Positions 1 to 7,333 of a DNA stretch of 15,715 bases are shown piece by piece (positions within the stretch are counted from its first letter, which is position 1; every line of letters begins with the position of its first letter). Position numbers and translations under genes: made by a program. Source of the stretch: Thiosulfativibrio sp964601165 (GTDB lineage Bacteria; Pseudomonadota; Gammaproteobacteria; Thiomicrospirales; Thiomicrospiraceae); NCBI GenBank assembly GCA_964601165.1, contig CAZRMK010000044.1, positions 1 through 15,715 of the forward strand, given 5' to 3'. The notes beneath the pieces are model-generated. The model was given only the letters and a program-made list of their open reading frames with translations. It was not told the origin of the DNA and did no database searches.

Positions 1-138
1 AACCATAAAAGGTGAAATAAATTAACAAATTTACAGAATAAAACTTGCTTAACCTTATAAAGTCGTTGAAAGCCTTATGTATCGTAGGTTAAATGGTGCT
101 TTAATATCCCTTTTTTGTCATAATGGCGGAGAAGAGCC
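1..138 (-). mobile_element. Terminal end (probable left end) of an ISL3-like insertion sequence
   Basis: Positions 116-138 are a 23-bp sequence whose reverse complement begins GGCTCTTCTCCGCC, and it recurs perfectly inverted at 15529-15551. Ends starting GGCTCTT are typical, from memory, of ISL3-family elements. The element lies to the left of 138 and runs off the window. Inside the terminal repeat this copy differs from the right-hand copy, so it is probably the opposite (5') end. Positions 1-115 show no reading frame; an ATG on the minus strand at 6-4 could be the transposase start, but only two codons are visible. Confidence 0.6.
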
Positions 139-263
139 TAAAAAAATTAATCCTCCCTTTTTCCTGTTGTCCGCATTAACGTCACAAATTCAGGTTTTTT
201 TATTTCACTGTAAAAAATTTAGGTAGAATATACTTCCTTCTTCATTTAAAATTCAAAACAAAC
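139..263. other. Intergenic region upstream of mutM
   Basis: AT-rich, gene-free stretch between the IS end and mutM. The best -10 candidates on the + strand are TAGAAT at 224-229 and TATACT at 229-234, but neither has a good -35 at 16-18 bp. No purine-rich ribosome binding site is evident immediately before the mutM ATG. The mutM promoter is therefore only loosely placed in this stretch. Confidence 0.3.
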
Positions 264-1085
264 ATGCCAGAGCTACCAGAAGTTGAAACCACCCGTAAAG
301 GAATTATCAGCAAAACCTTAAACCAAACCATTCAGGGCATTGATATTCGCCACACTCAACTAAGGTGGCCGGTAGACAAGAATCAAGCCTTAAAATTACC
401 AGGTCTGGTGGTTTTAGCTGTTAAACGGCGTGGTAAATATTTGTTATTGGAAACTAAAGAAGGTCACATTATTATTCACTTAGGCATGTCTGGTAGCTTA
501 CAGATTTTACCGCACAATAGTGCTATCAAAAAGCACGATCATATAGATTTACGCTTTAACAATGGTTATTTGCTACGTTATCATGACCCCCGCCGTTTTG
601 GGACTTGGCTTTGGTTTGAGGGGGATATTTCTAAACATCCCTTATTGAGCAAATTAGGGCCAGAACCTTTAGAAAAGTCCTTTTCTGGCTCTTACTTGTT
701 TGAAAAAACTCGTCGCCGTAAGGTGGCTATTAAAAATTTAATTATGAATAGCCATATCGTAGTTGGGGCTGGCAATATTTATGCGAGTGAATCTTTATTC
801 ATGAGTGGCATTCATCCTGAAAAACCAGCCCTGCTAATCACTCTACCAGAGGCTGAAATACTTGTTACTCAAATTAAATTAGTGTTAGAAAAATCAATCA
901 AACAAGGTGGAACTACCCTTAAAGATTTTCTTTCCCCTGATGGACAACCAGGTTATTTTGTGCAAGAACTCAACGTCTATGGGCGTGAAAACCAACCCTG
1001 CTTTAAATGCCAACATCCCATTGAAAAAGTTGTCATTAATCAACGAGCAAGTTTTTTCTGTCCTCAATGTCAACCCAAAGAGTGA
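264..1085 (+). CDS. mutM: Formamidopyrimidine-DNA glycosylase (Fpg/MutM)
   Basis: Base-excision repair enzyme that removes oxidised purines such as 8-oxoguanine and cleaves the resulting abasic site. The 273-residue length matches the family (E. coli about 269). The N-terminus MPELPEVETT supplies the catalytic Pro2 (after Met removal) and Glu3, and K58 in RRGKYLLLE is the conserved DNA-contact lysine. The helix-two-turn-helix signature VVGAGNIYASESLF lies near residues 166-180. The C-terminal zinc finger has Cys246, Cys249, Cys266 and Cys269, with Arg261 in the INQRASFFC loop. The start is fixed because Pro2 must follow the initiator. All key residues are present, so it should be active. No strong Shine-Dalgarno is visible. 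Linkage to coaD/rsmD/ftsY, as here, is also seen in Pseudomonas. Confidence 0.97.
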   Translation: MPELPEVETTRKGIISKTLNQTIQGIDIRHTQLRWPVDKNQALKLPGLVVLAVKRRGKYLLLETKEGHIIIHLGMSGSLQILPHNSAIKKHDHIDLRFNNGYLLRYHDPRRFGTWLWFEGDISKHPLLSKLGPEPLEKSFSGSYLFEKTRRRKVAIKNLIMNSHIVVGAGNIYASESLFMSGIHPEKPALLITLPEAEILVTQIKLVLEKSIKQGGTTLKDFLSPDGQPGYFVQELNVYGRENQPCFKCQHPIEKVVINQRASFFCPQCQPKE

Positions 1086-1089
1086 ATAA

Positions 1090-1109
1090 AACCTTACTTT
1101 ACTAAGGTT
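1090..1109 (+). other. Weak hairpin after mutM
   Basis: AACCTTA at 1090-1096 pairs with TAAGGTT at 1103-1109 around a 6-nt loop, 4 bp after the mutM stop. No T-run follows, so it is not a canonical intrinsic terminator; it may slow transcription or protect the mutM 3' end. Confidence 0.3.
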
Positions 1110-1141
1110 AAAGCTTGACTGACTGCTTAATTAAATCTAGC

Positions 1142-1633
1142 ATGAGTTCTATGAATCAGACTTTGTACAAACTAATCATAACTAGCGGTTTATTCTTGGC
1201 AAGCCTGTCCTTACTGGGCTGTCAAGCCGATAACAATGCTAATATCACTCAATGGCCATTAGTTACCGACTGCGACCTACATTATGAAGCCTGCACTTCC
1301 CACAATGCAGAGCAGAGCTTACAACTATCTATCACACCTAGACCTATCCCAGTTGCTCGTACTTTAGAGGTTGAAGTAATACTAGAAAATATTGTCGCTG
1401 ATAAAATAGAAATCGACATCTCTGGATTAAATATGTATATGGGATTTAACCGTATTTTTATTAGTGAAACAGAACCTAATCTATGGCAAGGAAAATCCAT
1501 GCTGGCATTTTGTACCCTTGATAAAATGGAATGGCAAGTTACGGTTATTTTGCATCATAAAGATCAAGAACAAGGTGAAAGTAAACAAACCCAAATCCCT
1601 TTTTCTCTAATCACTACCAACAGTCGACGATAG
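1142..1633 (+). CDS. Small outer-envelope lipoprotein with a YtkA/FixH-like core
   Basis: Not assignable to a named gene. From ATG 1142 it encodes 163 residues. A hydrophobic signal peptide ends in a lipobox SLLGC (lipidated Cys27), so the product should be exported and lipid-anchored. The frame extends upstream to TTG 1115, and ATG 1151 is also possible; 1142 or 1151 gives a normal lipoprotein signal length, and no clear ribosome site decides between them. The mature part has a beta-rich segment with NMYMGF (Met98, Met100), then CTLDKMEWQV (Cys124, Met129). This order resembles YtkA/FixH-like domains, where a Met-Gly pair is followed by a Gly/Met-Trp strand. The Met/Cys pattern hints at copper handling, which is inference only. 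It is convergent with modC, with 15 bp between the stops. Confidence 0.75.
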   Translation: MSSMNQTLYKLIITSGLFLASLSLLGCQADNNANITQWPLVTDCDLHYEACTSHNAEQSLQLSITPRPIPVARTLEVEVILENIVADKIEIDISGLNMYMGFNRIFISETEPNLWQGKSMLAFCTLDKMEWQVTVILHHKDQEQGESKQTQIPFSLITTNSRR

Positions 1634-1648
1634 AAAAAAAACTTAAAC

Positions 1649-2752
1649 CTAAATCAAAATAGATGCCGACTTAATGGCGGCAGTAACAGCTTGACCTACT
1701 TTTAAATTCAAGTTATTAACCGAGCGCTTAGTTACTTTTGCTAATAAAGGCCAAGTTTCATTGTTAACACTTAAACGCAATAAATAACTAGATTCATTAA
1801 ATTTTTCAACAGCAACAATAGTGACCGACAAATGATTTAAAACTGTTGTTTGTTCTGGTTTTGATAACATTAAGCTGACATTCTGTGCCGCAATCACCAC
1901 CCTAACATTAACCCCAACACTCTCCTTGACCTTTGCGACCCATAATTGAGCATCTCCCGCTCTAACTAACGACAAACCATCTACTTCACTGTGAGAAACC
2001 ACTTGAGCTGTAAAAACAGACCTCGGCTCCATGCCTTGGTAGAGAGGGGTATTTTTTCTATTTAAGGCCTCTTCAATTGGTTCAATCGACAAAATCTTAC
2101 CCTGCTCCATAAATACCACAGTATCAGCTAAACGCTCTACTTCTTCGGGAGAATGTGAGATATACAAAATTGGAATATCAAGCTCATCTCTTAAACCTTC
2201 TAAATACGGCATAATCGCACGTTTAGAAAATAAATCTAATGATGCCATAGGTTCGTCCATCATTAAAATCTTAGGCTGTGATAACAAGGTACGAGCAATC
2301 GCTACTCGCTGACGCTCACCGCCTGATAAACTCTCTGGATTGCGCGCTAATAACGTCGTTAAACCCAACCATTCAATCACTTGAGAAAATTCAATAATCC
2401 GTTGCTGTTTTTGGGATCGTTTTAGACCATAACGCAAATTATCTGCTACATTTAAATGCGTAAACAGACTATTTTCTTGAAACACATAACCTAAGTCTCG
2501 CTTATGAACTGCCAAAGACTTGCCATTATTTAACCAAGCTTGCTCACCAAAAAACACCCTACCAGTTGCAGAGGCTTCAAAACCTGCTAAACAACGTAAA
2601 AAAGTCGTTTTACCACTGCCTGAATGACCAAAAACGGCGGTAACTCCTTGAGCAGGAAGTTCAAACTCTCCTGAATTAAGAGTAAAATCACCCTGATGCA
2701 AAAATAAATTGCCTCGCAAACTGAAATTACCAACAGAACTAGAAGATGACAT
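1649..2752 (-). CDS. modC: Molybdate ABC transporter ATPase ModC
   Basis: Cytoplasmic ATPase that drives molybdate (possibly tungstate) import with ModA and ModB. The 367 residues show Walker A GHSGSGKTT (42-50), the Q-loop glutamine at 92, the ABC signature LSGGE (142-146), Walker B ILMMDE (162-167) and the switch histidine H200. After residue 290 the chain continues as a C-terminal MOP/TOBE oxyanion-binding-type domain, typical of ModC and longer than a bare ATPase. It is last in a modA-modB-modC order, starting 27 bp after modB, which strongly favours molybdate over other substrates. No ModE operator was recognised upstream of the set. Confidence 0.93.
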   Translation of the reverse strand: MSSSSSVGNFSLRGNLFLHQGDFTLNSGEFELPAQGVTAVFGHSGSGKTTFLRCLAGFEASATGRVFFGEQAWLNNGKSLAVHKRDLGYVFQENSLFTHLNVADNLRYGLKRSQKQQRIIEFSQVIEWLGLTTLLARNPESLSGGERQRVAIARTLLSQPKILMMDEPMASLDLFSKRAIMPYLEGLRDELDIPILYISHSPEEVERLADTVVFMEQGKILSIEPIEEALNRKNTPLYQGMEPRSVFTAQVVSHSEVDGLSLVRAGDAQLWVAKVKESVGVNVRVVIAAQNVSLMLSKPEQTTVLNHLSVTIVAVEKFNESSYLLRLSVNNETWPLLAKVTKRSVNNLNLKVGQAVTAAIKSASILI

Positions 2753-2779
2753 TTAAAAATACCTTTTAAGGGTCTGTGG

Positions 2780-3466
2780 CTATGAAAGAGCTTTAGTTTC
2801 CATACGGCGATTAAGACCATAAACAATGGTTAATACCAACAAACTCATCACTAACATAATACCTGACATAACATGAGCTTGACCATACTCTAACGCCTCT
2901 ACATGGTCATAAATAGCAATAGATGCAACTTGGGTTACCCCTGGAATATTACCGCCTATCATCAAAACCACCCCAAATTCCCCTACTGTGTGAGCAAAGG
3001 TCAAGGTAATCGCTACCAAATAATAACGGCGCATTAAGGGTAAAGTGACACTAAAAAAACTATCTATTGGCCCTGCACCTAAAGTTGCCGCCACTTCTCG
3101 TGGGCGTTTTCCTAGCTGTTCAAAGCCATTCATTAAGGGTTGCACGGCAAAAGGCAGCGAAGAGATAACTGAGCCAATAACGAGACCTGACATTGAAAAA
3201 GTTAAAGGAGCAAAGCCTAACGAAGCCCACCAGCTACCGATAGGCCCGCTTGGACCTATGGTTACCAGCAAATAAAATCCCAAAACAGTCGATGGCAAAA
3301 CCAGTGGTAGTGCAACCATTGCTTCCAAAATGGATTTTTTCATTCCCTGAATCCAAGAAATCCATAAAGCTAACAAAGTTCCTAAAACAATTAATATAAC
3401 CGTAGTGTAAAACGCCACTTGCAAAGTAAGCCACAGGGGTTGTAAATTAACGCCTTCAAGCATCAT
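2780..3466 (-). CDS. modB: Molybdate ABC transporter permease ModB
   Basis: Inner-membrane permease of the molybdate importer, 228 residues, normal for ModB. Several hydrophobic helices are visible (about residues 14-38, 50-70, 88-110, 150-172 and 198-218). The cytoplasmic EAA loop that docks onto ModC reads EVAATLGAGPIDSFFSVTLP (124-143), with the conserved Gly130 and terminal LP. Two tandem ATGs occur at the 5' end. The second (3463-3461) has better spacing from a weak AGAG, so either may be used. It lies 26 bp after modA and 27 bp before modC. Confidence 0.94.
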   Translation of the reverse strand: MMLEGVNLQPLWLTLQVAFYTTVILIVLGTLLALWISWIQGMKKSILEAMVALPLVLPSTVLGFYLLVTIGPSGPIGSWWASLGFAPLTFSMSGLVIGSVISSLPFAVQPLMNGFEQLGKRPREVAATLGAGPIDSFFSVTLPLMRRYYLVAITLTFAHTVGEFGVVLMIGGNIPGVTQVASIAIYDHVEALEYGQAHVMSGIMLVMSLLVLTIVYGLNRRMETKALS

Positions 3467-3492
3467 AGACTCTACTAAATTTACTGAACATC

Positions 3493-4269
3493 TTACGAAC
3501 CTTGCCCATTATCCCCCAACCCATAACCATAAAGCTGAATTTTATCTTGAACATGCTTTGAATGAAAAAACTCAATAAAAGCTCGTACAGACTCATTGTA
3601 TCGGCCTTTTAAAACCACTGCCTGCTGAATTAATTTAGGATACAAATGACTAGGGATATCAAACATCACACCACCCATAGGCCTATTAGGATTAGATAGA
3701 TAAGACTTAGCTATCAGAGATATTTGGGCATTACCACTAACAGCAAAGTGAAACGCTTTACCGACATTGCCCCCTATCGCAATTTGATTGTTAGCTTTAA
3801 GCTTATCGTACAAACCATAATATTTTAAGACTTCTACCGCCGCCATGCCATAAGGAGCAGTTCTGGGATTCGCTATGGCAATAAAACGTAAATTAGGGTC
3901 GTCTGCTTTAAGTTGGCTTAAATCAGGCGAAACCTTAGACGAATCTGGCGACCAAGCAACCAAATTACCTACCACATAAGTAAAGCGACTTCCTTCTTCA
4001 ACAAAGCCTTTCTCTTCAAGTAATTGAGGCCGTTTTGCATCTGCTGAAAAAAACATATCATACGGAGCTCCCCTTTTAATTTGAGCATACAACATGCCAC
4101 TAGAGCCATTAGAAATAGCGACTTTAATACCTGTTTCTTCCTTAAAGTCTTTAGATATAGATTTTAAGGTTGCCAAAAAATTAGCCGCCACCGCAATACT
4201 AACTGTCTCTTGTGCATGGCTGGTACTGCTCATCAACAGAGCAATTATAAAAATCATGATTAATCTCAT
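3493..4269 (-). CDS. modA: Periplasmic molybdate-binding protein ModA
   Basis: Captures molybdate in the periplasm and delivers it to ModBC. The 258-residue precursor has a signal peptide with a hydrophobic core and probable cleavage at SHA|QE (after residue 19). The mature start VSIAVAANFLATL, the NGSSGMLYAQI segment, PYDMFFSADAKRP and the PRTAPYGMAAVEVL region are characteristic of the ModA family. The Asn in AANF and Ser in GSSG occupy positions that bind the oxyanion in ModA structures. It starts 27 bp after coaD on the same strand, with no clear promoter in that gap, so transcription from the rsmD-coaD side is likely. Confidence 0.94.
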   Translation of the reverse strand: MRLIMIFIIALLMSSTSHAQETVSIAVAANFLATLKSISKDFKEETGIKVAISNGSSGMLYAQIKRGAPYDMFFSADAKRPQLLEEKGFVEEGSRFTYVVGNLVAWSPDSSKVSPDLSQLKADDPNLRFIAIANPRTAPYGMAAVEVLKYYGLYDKLKANNQIAIGGNVGKAFHFAVSGNAQISLIAKSYLSNPNRPMGGVMFDIPSHLYPKLIQQAVVLKGRYNESVRAFIEFFHSKHVQDKIQLYGYGLGDNGQGS

Positions 4270-4296
4270 ATTCTTATTCTACCACCCTAATTCCTA

Positions 4297-4779
4297 TTAA
4301 CAATCCTGTTTTTCTTGTAAAGCTTTGCTAACTAAAGGATGAACAAATTCTGAAACATCACCCCCTAAAGCAGAAATTTCTCTAACCAAACTGGATGAAA
4401 TAAATGCATATTTTTCAGCAGGAGTCATAAACATAGTTTCTATTTCTGGTGCTAATTTACGATTCATAGAGGCAAGCTGAAATTCATATTCAAAATCAGA
4501 AACTGCACGTAAACCTCGCAATAAAACATGCCCACCTATCTCATGCACAAAATCAACCAGCAAACAATTAAAACCTATCACCTCAACATTGGGAAAATCT
4601 GCCAAAACTTTGCCTGTTAAATGGAGCCTCTCCTCATGCGAAAACAGCACTTGTTTATTAGGATTATCTGCCACCGCAATCACCAAGCGATCATAAAACC
4701 GCGAAGCTCTCTCAATTAAATCAAAATGACCGCAGGTGATGGGATCAAAAGTTCCAGGATAAACTGCTGTAATCGACAT
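4297..4779 (-). CDS. coaD: Phosphopantetheine adenylyltransferase
   Basis: Transfers AMP from ATP to 4'-phosphopantetheine, giving dephospho-CoA, the penultimate step of coenzyme A synthesis in the cytoplasm. At 160 residues it is standard length. The nucleotidyltransferase TxGH motif is T15-C-G-H18 in YPGTFDPITCGH. The RGLRAVSDFEYE block spans 88-99 and the ATP-binding ISSSLVREI spans 127-135. The start codon overlaps the rsmD stop by one base (TAATG), indicating translational coupling. The rsmD-coaD pairing is common in bacteria. Confidence 0.97.
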   Translation of the reverse strand: MSITAVYPGTFDPITCGHFDLIERASRFYDRLVIAVADNPNKQVLFSHEERLHLTGKVLADFPNVEVIGFNCLLVDFVHEIGGHVLLRGLRAVSDFEYEFQLASMNRKLAPEIETMFMTPAEKYAFISSSLVREISALGGDVSEFVHPLVSKALQEKQDC

Positions 4780-5390
4780 TAGGACTCTTCTTGAGAAAAC
4801 TTAAATATTCCATATTTTACCTGAGAAGTGGCTTTCTCTCTATAGCAAATCCAACCTGATGGTAAAACAGGCCACTCTAAATCTTTTTCTTGCTCTAAAT
4901 ATAACCAAGATTGCTCATTAATCCAGCGATTACTAAACAACAAATCAAGCGTATCTGGCATTAAATTTTGCTTAAATGGAGGATCAATAAAAACAATATC
5001 AAAGTCTCGTTCAGGAGAAGTTTGCAGAAAACTTAAACTGTCGGTTAGAAGGATTTCAGCATTACTAAGTTTAAGAAAATCGCTATTGCATTTTAGTTGC
5101 GATACGGCTTCTAAAGACTTTTCTAAAAATACCACTTCCTTAGCTCCACGAGACAAAGCCTCAAAGCCTAAAGCACCTGAACCAGCAAACACATCTAAAC
5201 ACCGAGAACCACCAATATCAAATTGTAGCCAATTAAAAACCGTTTCTTTTACGCGATCAGATGTTGGGCGTAAGCCTGTTAAAGCAACAACAGGAAGCTT
5301 TCGCCCCCTAAATTTACCGCCAATAACTCGTATTTCACCCTGTTTTTTAACCTTATTACCAACGCTTCTATTAATCGAATTCTTAGCCAT
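4779..5390 (-). CDS. rsmD: 16S rRNA (guanine-966-N2)-methyltransferase RsmD
   Basis: Methylates G966 of 16S rRNA in the 30S subunit using S-adenosylmethionine. The 203 residues carry the N-terminal RVIGGKFRGRKLP segment (about 21-33) and RPTSDRVKETVFNWL (41-55), both diagnostic. SAM-binding motif I LDVFAGSGALG spans 65-75 and the catalytic N-methyltransferase motif DPPF spans 136-139. It begins 12 bp after the helicase stop and overlaps coaD by one base. All expected motifs are intact. Confidence 0.96.
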   Translation of the reverse strand: MAKNSINRSVGNKVKKQGEIRVIGGKFRGRKLPVVALTGLRPTSDRVKETVFNWLQFDIGGSRCLDVFAGSGALGFEALSRGAKEVVFLEKSLEAVSQLKCNSDFLKLSNAEILLTDSLSFLQTSPERDFDIVFIDPPFKQNLMPDTLDLLFSNRWINEQSWLYLEQEKDLEWPVLPSGWICYREKATSQVKYGIFKFSQEES

Positions 5391-5402
5391 AATAAATGAA
5401 CA

Positions 5403-6704
5403 CTATTTATTGCCGCTTATATCAGATTTATGTTTGGTATTTGCTCTACCCTTATAAGAACTACGGTTAGCTACAGGTCTTGCACTGTTAGCTCCTTTAC
5501 TTCTATGACCTGCTGTAGTTTTCTTAGGACGCATTCTTCTCATCGGCTTTAAAGTTGATTCTGCCAAAGGCTGCTCAGGCTCAAAACCTGCCACTTCTTT
5601 ACGATCTAATAACTGCTGGATAAATCTCTCAATATCATAAAGTTGCGGCATTTCATCGACACTCACTAAAGAAATCGCCTCACCGTTTGCGCCCGCCCGC
5701 CCAGTGCGTCCAATACGATGCACATAATCTTCTGGCACATTAGGCAAATCGTAATTCACTACATGAGGTAATAAGTCAATATCTATTCCACGAGCAGCAA
5801 TATCGGTGGCAACCAACACTTGAACTTTATTTTCTTTAAACTCGGCTAATGCACGAGTTCTAGCTCCTTGGCTTTTATTGCCATGAATCGCCACCGCCGT
5901 AATTCCCGCTTTTTCTAAAATCTTAGTTAATTTGTTTGCTCCATGCTTAGTACGGCTAAAAACCAAAACCTGATACCAGTTATTATCTTTAATTAAATGG
6001 GTTAATAAAGCAGATTTTTTTGACTTATCAACTGGACAAATCCATTGAGTAACTGCTTCAACCGTGGTATTAGGAGGAGTCACTGAAATTTCAACAGGAT
6101 CATTAATCAACCCCTTAGCAAGCTGGCGAATCTCTGGAGAAAATGTTGCTGAAAACATCAAGTTTTGACGTTGTTTTGGTAATAAAGCAATAATCTTTTT
6201 AATATCTCGAATAAAGCCCATATCCAACATTCTATCTGCTTCATCCAGCACTAGCACTTCAAGCTGATCAAATTTAACTGCATTTTGGCTATGTAAATCC
6301 ATTAAACGCCCTGGGGTGGCGACTAAAATATCAACCCCTTGACGTAGCCGCATCATTTGTGGATTAATTTTTACCCCACCAAATACTACGGTTGAACGCA
6401 AAGATAAATATTTACCATAGGTTTCAACACTTGCTGCAACCTGGGCTGCCAACTCTCGTGTAGGGGTTAATACCAGCGCTCTAACATGATTATTTTTAAC
6501 CTTATCACCCACCATTAAACGCTCTAATAAAGGCAAGGTAAACCCAGCAGTCTTGCCTGTTCCTGTTTGAGCGGCTGCCATCACATCTCGGCGCTGAATA
6601 ACCGCAGGAATTGCAACTTCTTGAATAGGAGAAGGCTTTTCATAGCCCTGCTCTGAAACGGCTTTTAAAAGCAGGGGGGATAAACCCAAATCGGTAAACT
6701 TCAT
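5403..6704 (-). CDS. rhlE: DEAD-box ATP-dependent RNA helicase, RhlE type
   Basis: Cytoplasmic RNA unwinding enzyme, probably acting on ribosome assembly or mRNA. Motifs in order across 433 residues: Q-motif (YEKPSPIQ), Walker A AQTGTGKT (45-52), PTRELA (81-86), ATPGR (129-133), DEAD (154-157), SAT (185-187), ARGIDID (304-310) and HRIGRTGR (329-336). The tail from about 368 is basic, rich in Lys/Arg/Ser, with the MRRMRPKKTT start usual in RhlE. No translation-decisive ribosome site is evident. It heads a co-directional run into rsmD, coaD and mod. The divergent cold-shock gene on its 5' side suggests a cold-adaptation pairing, which is inference. Confidence 0.9.
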   Translation of the reverse strand: MKFTDLGLSPLLLKAVSEQGYEKPSPIQEVAIPAVIQRRDVMAAAQTGTGKTAGFTLPLLERLMVGDKVKNNHVRALVLTPTRELAAQVAASVETYGKYLSLRSTVVFGGVKINPQMMRLRQGVDILVATPGRLMDLHSQNAVKFDQLEVLVLDEADRMLDMGFIRDIKKIIALLPKQRQNLMFSATFSPEIRQLAKGLINDPVEISVTPPNTTVEAVTQWICPVDKSKKSALLTHLIKDNNWYQVLVFSRTKHGANKLTKILEKAGITAVAIHGNKSQGARTRALAEFKENKVQVLVATDIAARGIDIDLLPHVVNYDLPNVPEDYVHRIGRTGRAGANGEAISLVSVDEMPQLYDIERFIQQLLDRKEVAGFEPEQPLAESTLKPMRRMRPKKTTAGHRSKGANSARPVANRSSYKGRANTKHKSDISGNK

Positions 6705-6828
6705 ATAATTTTTCTCATTTTTTATTTGCGAATATCTCTTGTGTGCGTAGCTTACATGAAACTAAACATTTTCGCCATCAATAGCAAGATCCCAGACCTT
6801 AGGTTATCTAATGCTTTGTAAGCTTATA

Positions 6829-6879
6829 ACCTAAATCCTGCAAGTGCTCTATGTGTGCGATCACTTGCAGGATTTAGGT
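6829..6879 (+). repeat. Palindromic repeat, copy 1 (51 bp)
   Basis: Perfect 18-bp inverted arms ACCTAAATCCTGCAAGTG (6829-6846) and CACTTGCAGGATTTAGGT (6862-6879) surround a 15-nt centre containing ATGTGTGC. The arms are identical to those of copy 2. It is preceded by AGCTTAT, also shared with copy 2. It should fold as a very stable stem-loop on either strand. No coding potential. Confidence 0.93.
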
Positions 6880-6914
6880 ATAATTTTATATTTGACGATT
6901 TAACCTTATTTTTA

Positions 6915-6942
6915 TTGACAGAAATTATTAACTGGTTATAAT
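6915..6942 (+). promoter_or_regulatory. Consensus sigma-70 promoter of the cold-shock gene
   Basis: TTGACA at 6915-6920 and TATAAT at 6937-6942 are both exact consensus hexamers, with a 16-bp spacer. Initiation would fall near 6949, giving a leader of about 157 nt before the ATG at 7106. Promoter strength and leader length fit known cspA-type genes. Confidence 0.85.
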
Positions 6943-6948
6943 CCAAAA

Positions 6949-7105
6949 CAAGCTTGAAAGTGACTTTCATACTTTATGTACCCATTTCGATTTCCCAGCT
7001 TGAGTTTTTCGTCCTGTTTTTCATAAGTAATACTACTTTCATAGCATCACCGTCTCAAATTTTGAGGCACACAACTACTTTTGATATTTATATAGGATAA
7101 AAATT
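6949..7105 (+). promoter_or_regulatory. Long 5' leader of the cold-shock mRNA
   Basis: About 157 nt of non-coding RNA between the predicted start and the ATG. It contains small hairpins GAAAG/CTTTC (near 6956-6968) and CTCAA/TTGAG (near 7053-7065). A ribosome site AGGA lies at 7094-7097, 8 nt before the start. Long structured leaders acting as thermosensors are established for E. coli cspA. A matching cold-box sequence was not recognised here, so the regulatory role is inferred. Confidence 0.5.
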
Positions 7106-7312
7106 ATGTCAACTACTACTGGAACAGTTAAATGGTTTAACGAAACTAAAGGCTTTGGATTTATTGAACAAGAGTCTGGTCCTGATGTTTTTGCTCACTT
7201 CAGCGCTATCTCAGGCGCTGGATTCAAAACATTAGCAGAAGGCCAAAAGGTCGAGTTTACTGTTACTGACGGTCCTAAAGGCCCTCAAGCTGAGAACATT
7301 GTTGCTCTTTAA
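7106..7312 (+). CDS. Cold-shock domain protein (CspA family)
   Basis: Single-stranded RNA/DNA-binding beta-barrel protein acting as an RNA chaperone in the cytoplasm. The 68 residues form one complete cold-shock domain: GTVKWFNETKGFGFI with RNP1 KGFGFI (15-20), RNP2-type DVFAHF (27-32), and the ending GPQAENIVAL. The start is supported by AGGA 8 nt upstream. It is a monocistronic unit with its own strong promoter and downstream terminator, bracketed by copies 1 and 2 of the palindromic repeat. Which Csp paralogue it is (A, D, E) cannot be decided from sequence alone. Confidence 0.96.
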   Translation: MSTTTGTVKWFNETKGFGFIEQESGPDVFAHFSAISGAGFKTLAEGQKVEFTVTDGPKGPQAENIVAL

Positions 7313-7333
7313 AGCTTGAAAATATAGCTTATC

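Larger units (their letters stand above)
6705..7105. other. Divergent intergenic region between rhlE and the cold-shock gene
   Basis: A 401-bp gene-free stretch. It contains one copy of the palindromic repeat (6829-6879), a consensus sigma-70 promoter facing right (6915-6942), and a long transcribed leader for the cold-shock gene. An extra 9-bp inverted match, TTAGGTTAT (6799-6807) with ATAACCTAA (6826-6834), overlaps the left arm of the repeat and may be a decayed half-copy. I could not place a credible promoter for rhlE on the minus strand. Confidence 0.7.

Noticed and set aside
1647..1655. Fragment of the palindromic repeat (ACCTAAATC)
   Set aside because: Only 9 bases match one arm and they overlap the modC stop region; chance similarity is likely.
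1600..1700. Terminator between the lipoprotein gene and modC
   Set aside because: An A/T run is present, but the only nearby stem (TGCCG/CGGCA in the modC end) lies about 20 bases away from it.
3045..3275. Plus-strand open frame across modB
   Set aside because: Antisense shadow of a well-supported gene, with no ribosome site and no recognisable protein features.
6705..6828. Promoter for rhlE on the minus strand
   Set aside because: The best pair of hexamers found (TTGCTA and TAGTTT, 17-bp spacing) matches consensus too poorly to annotate.
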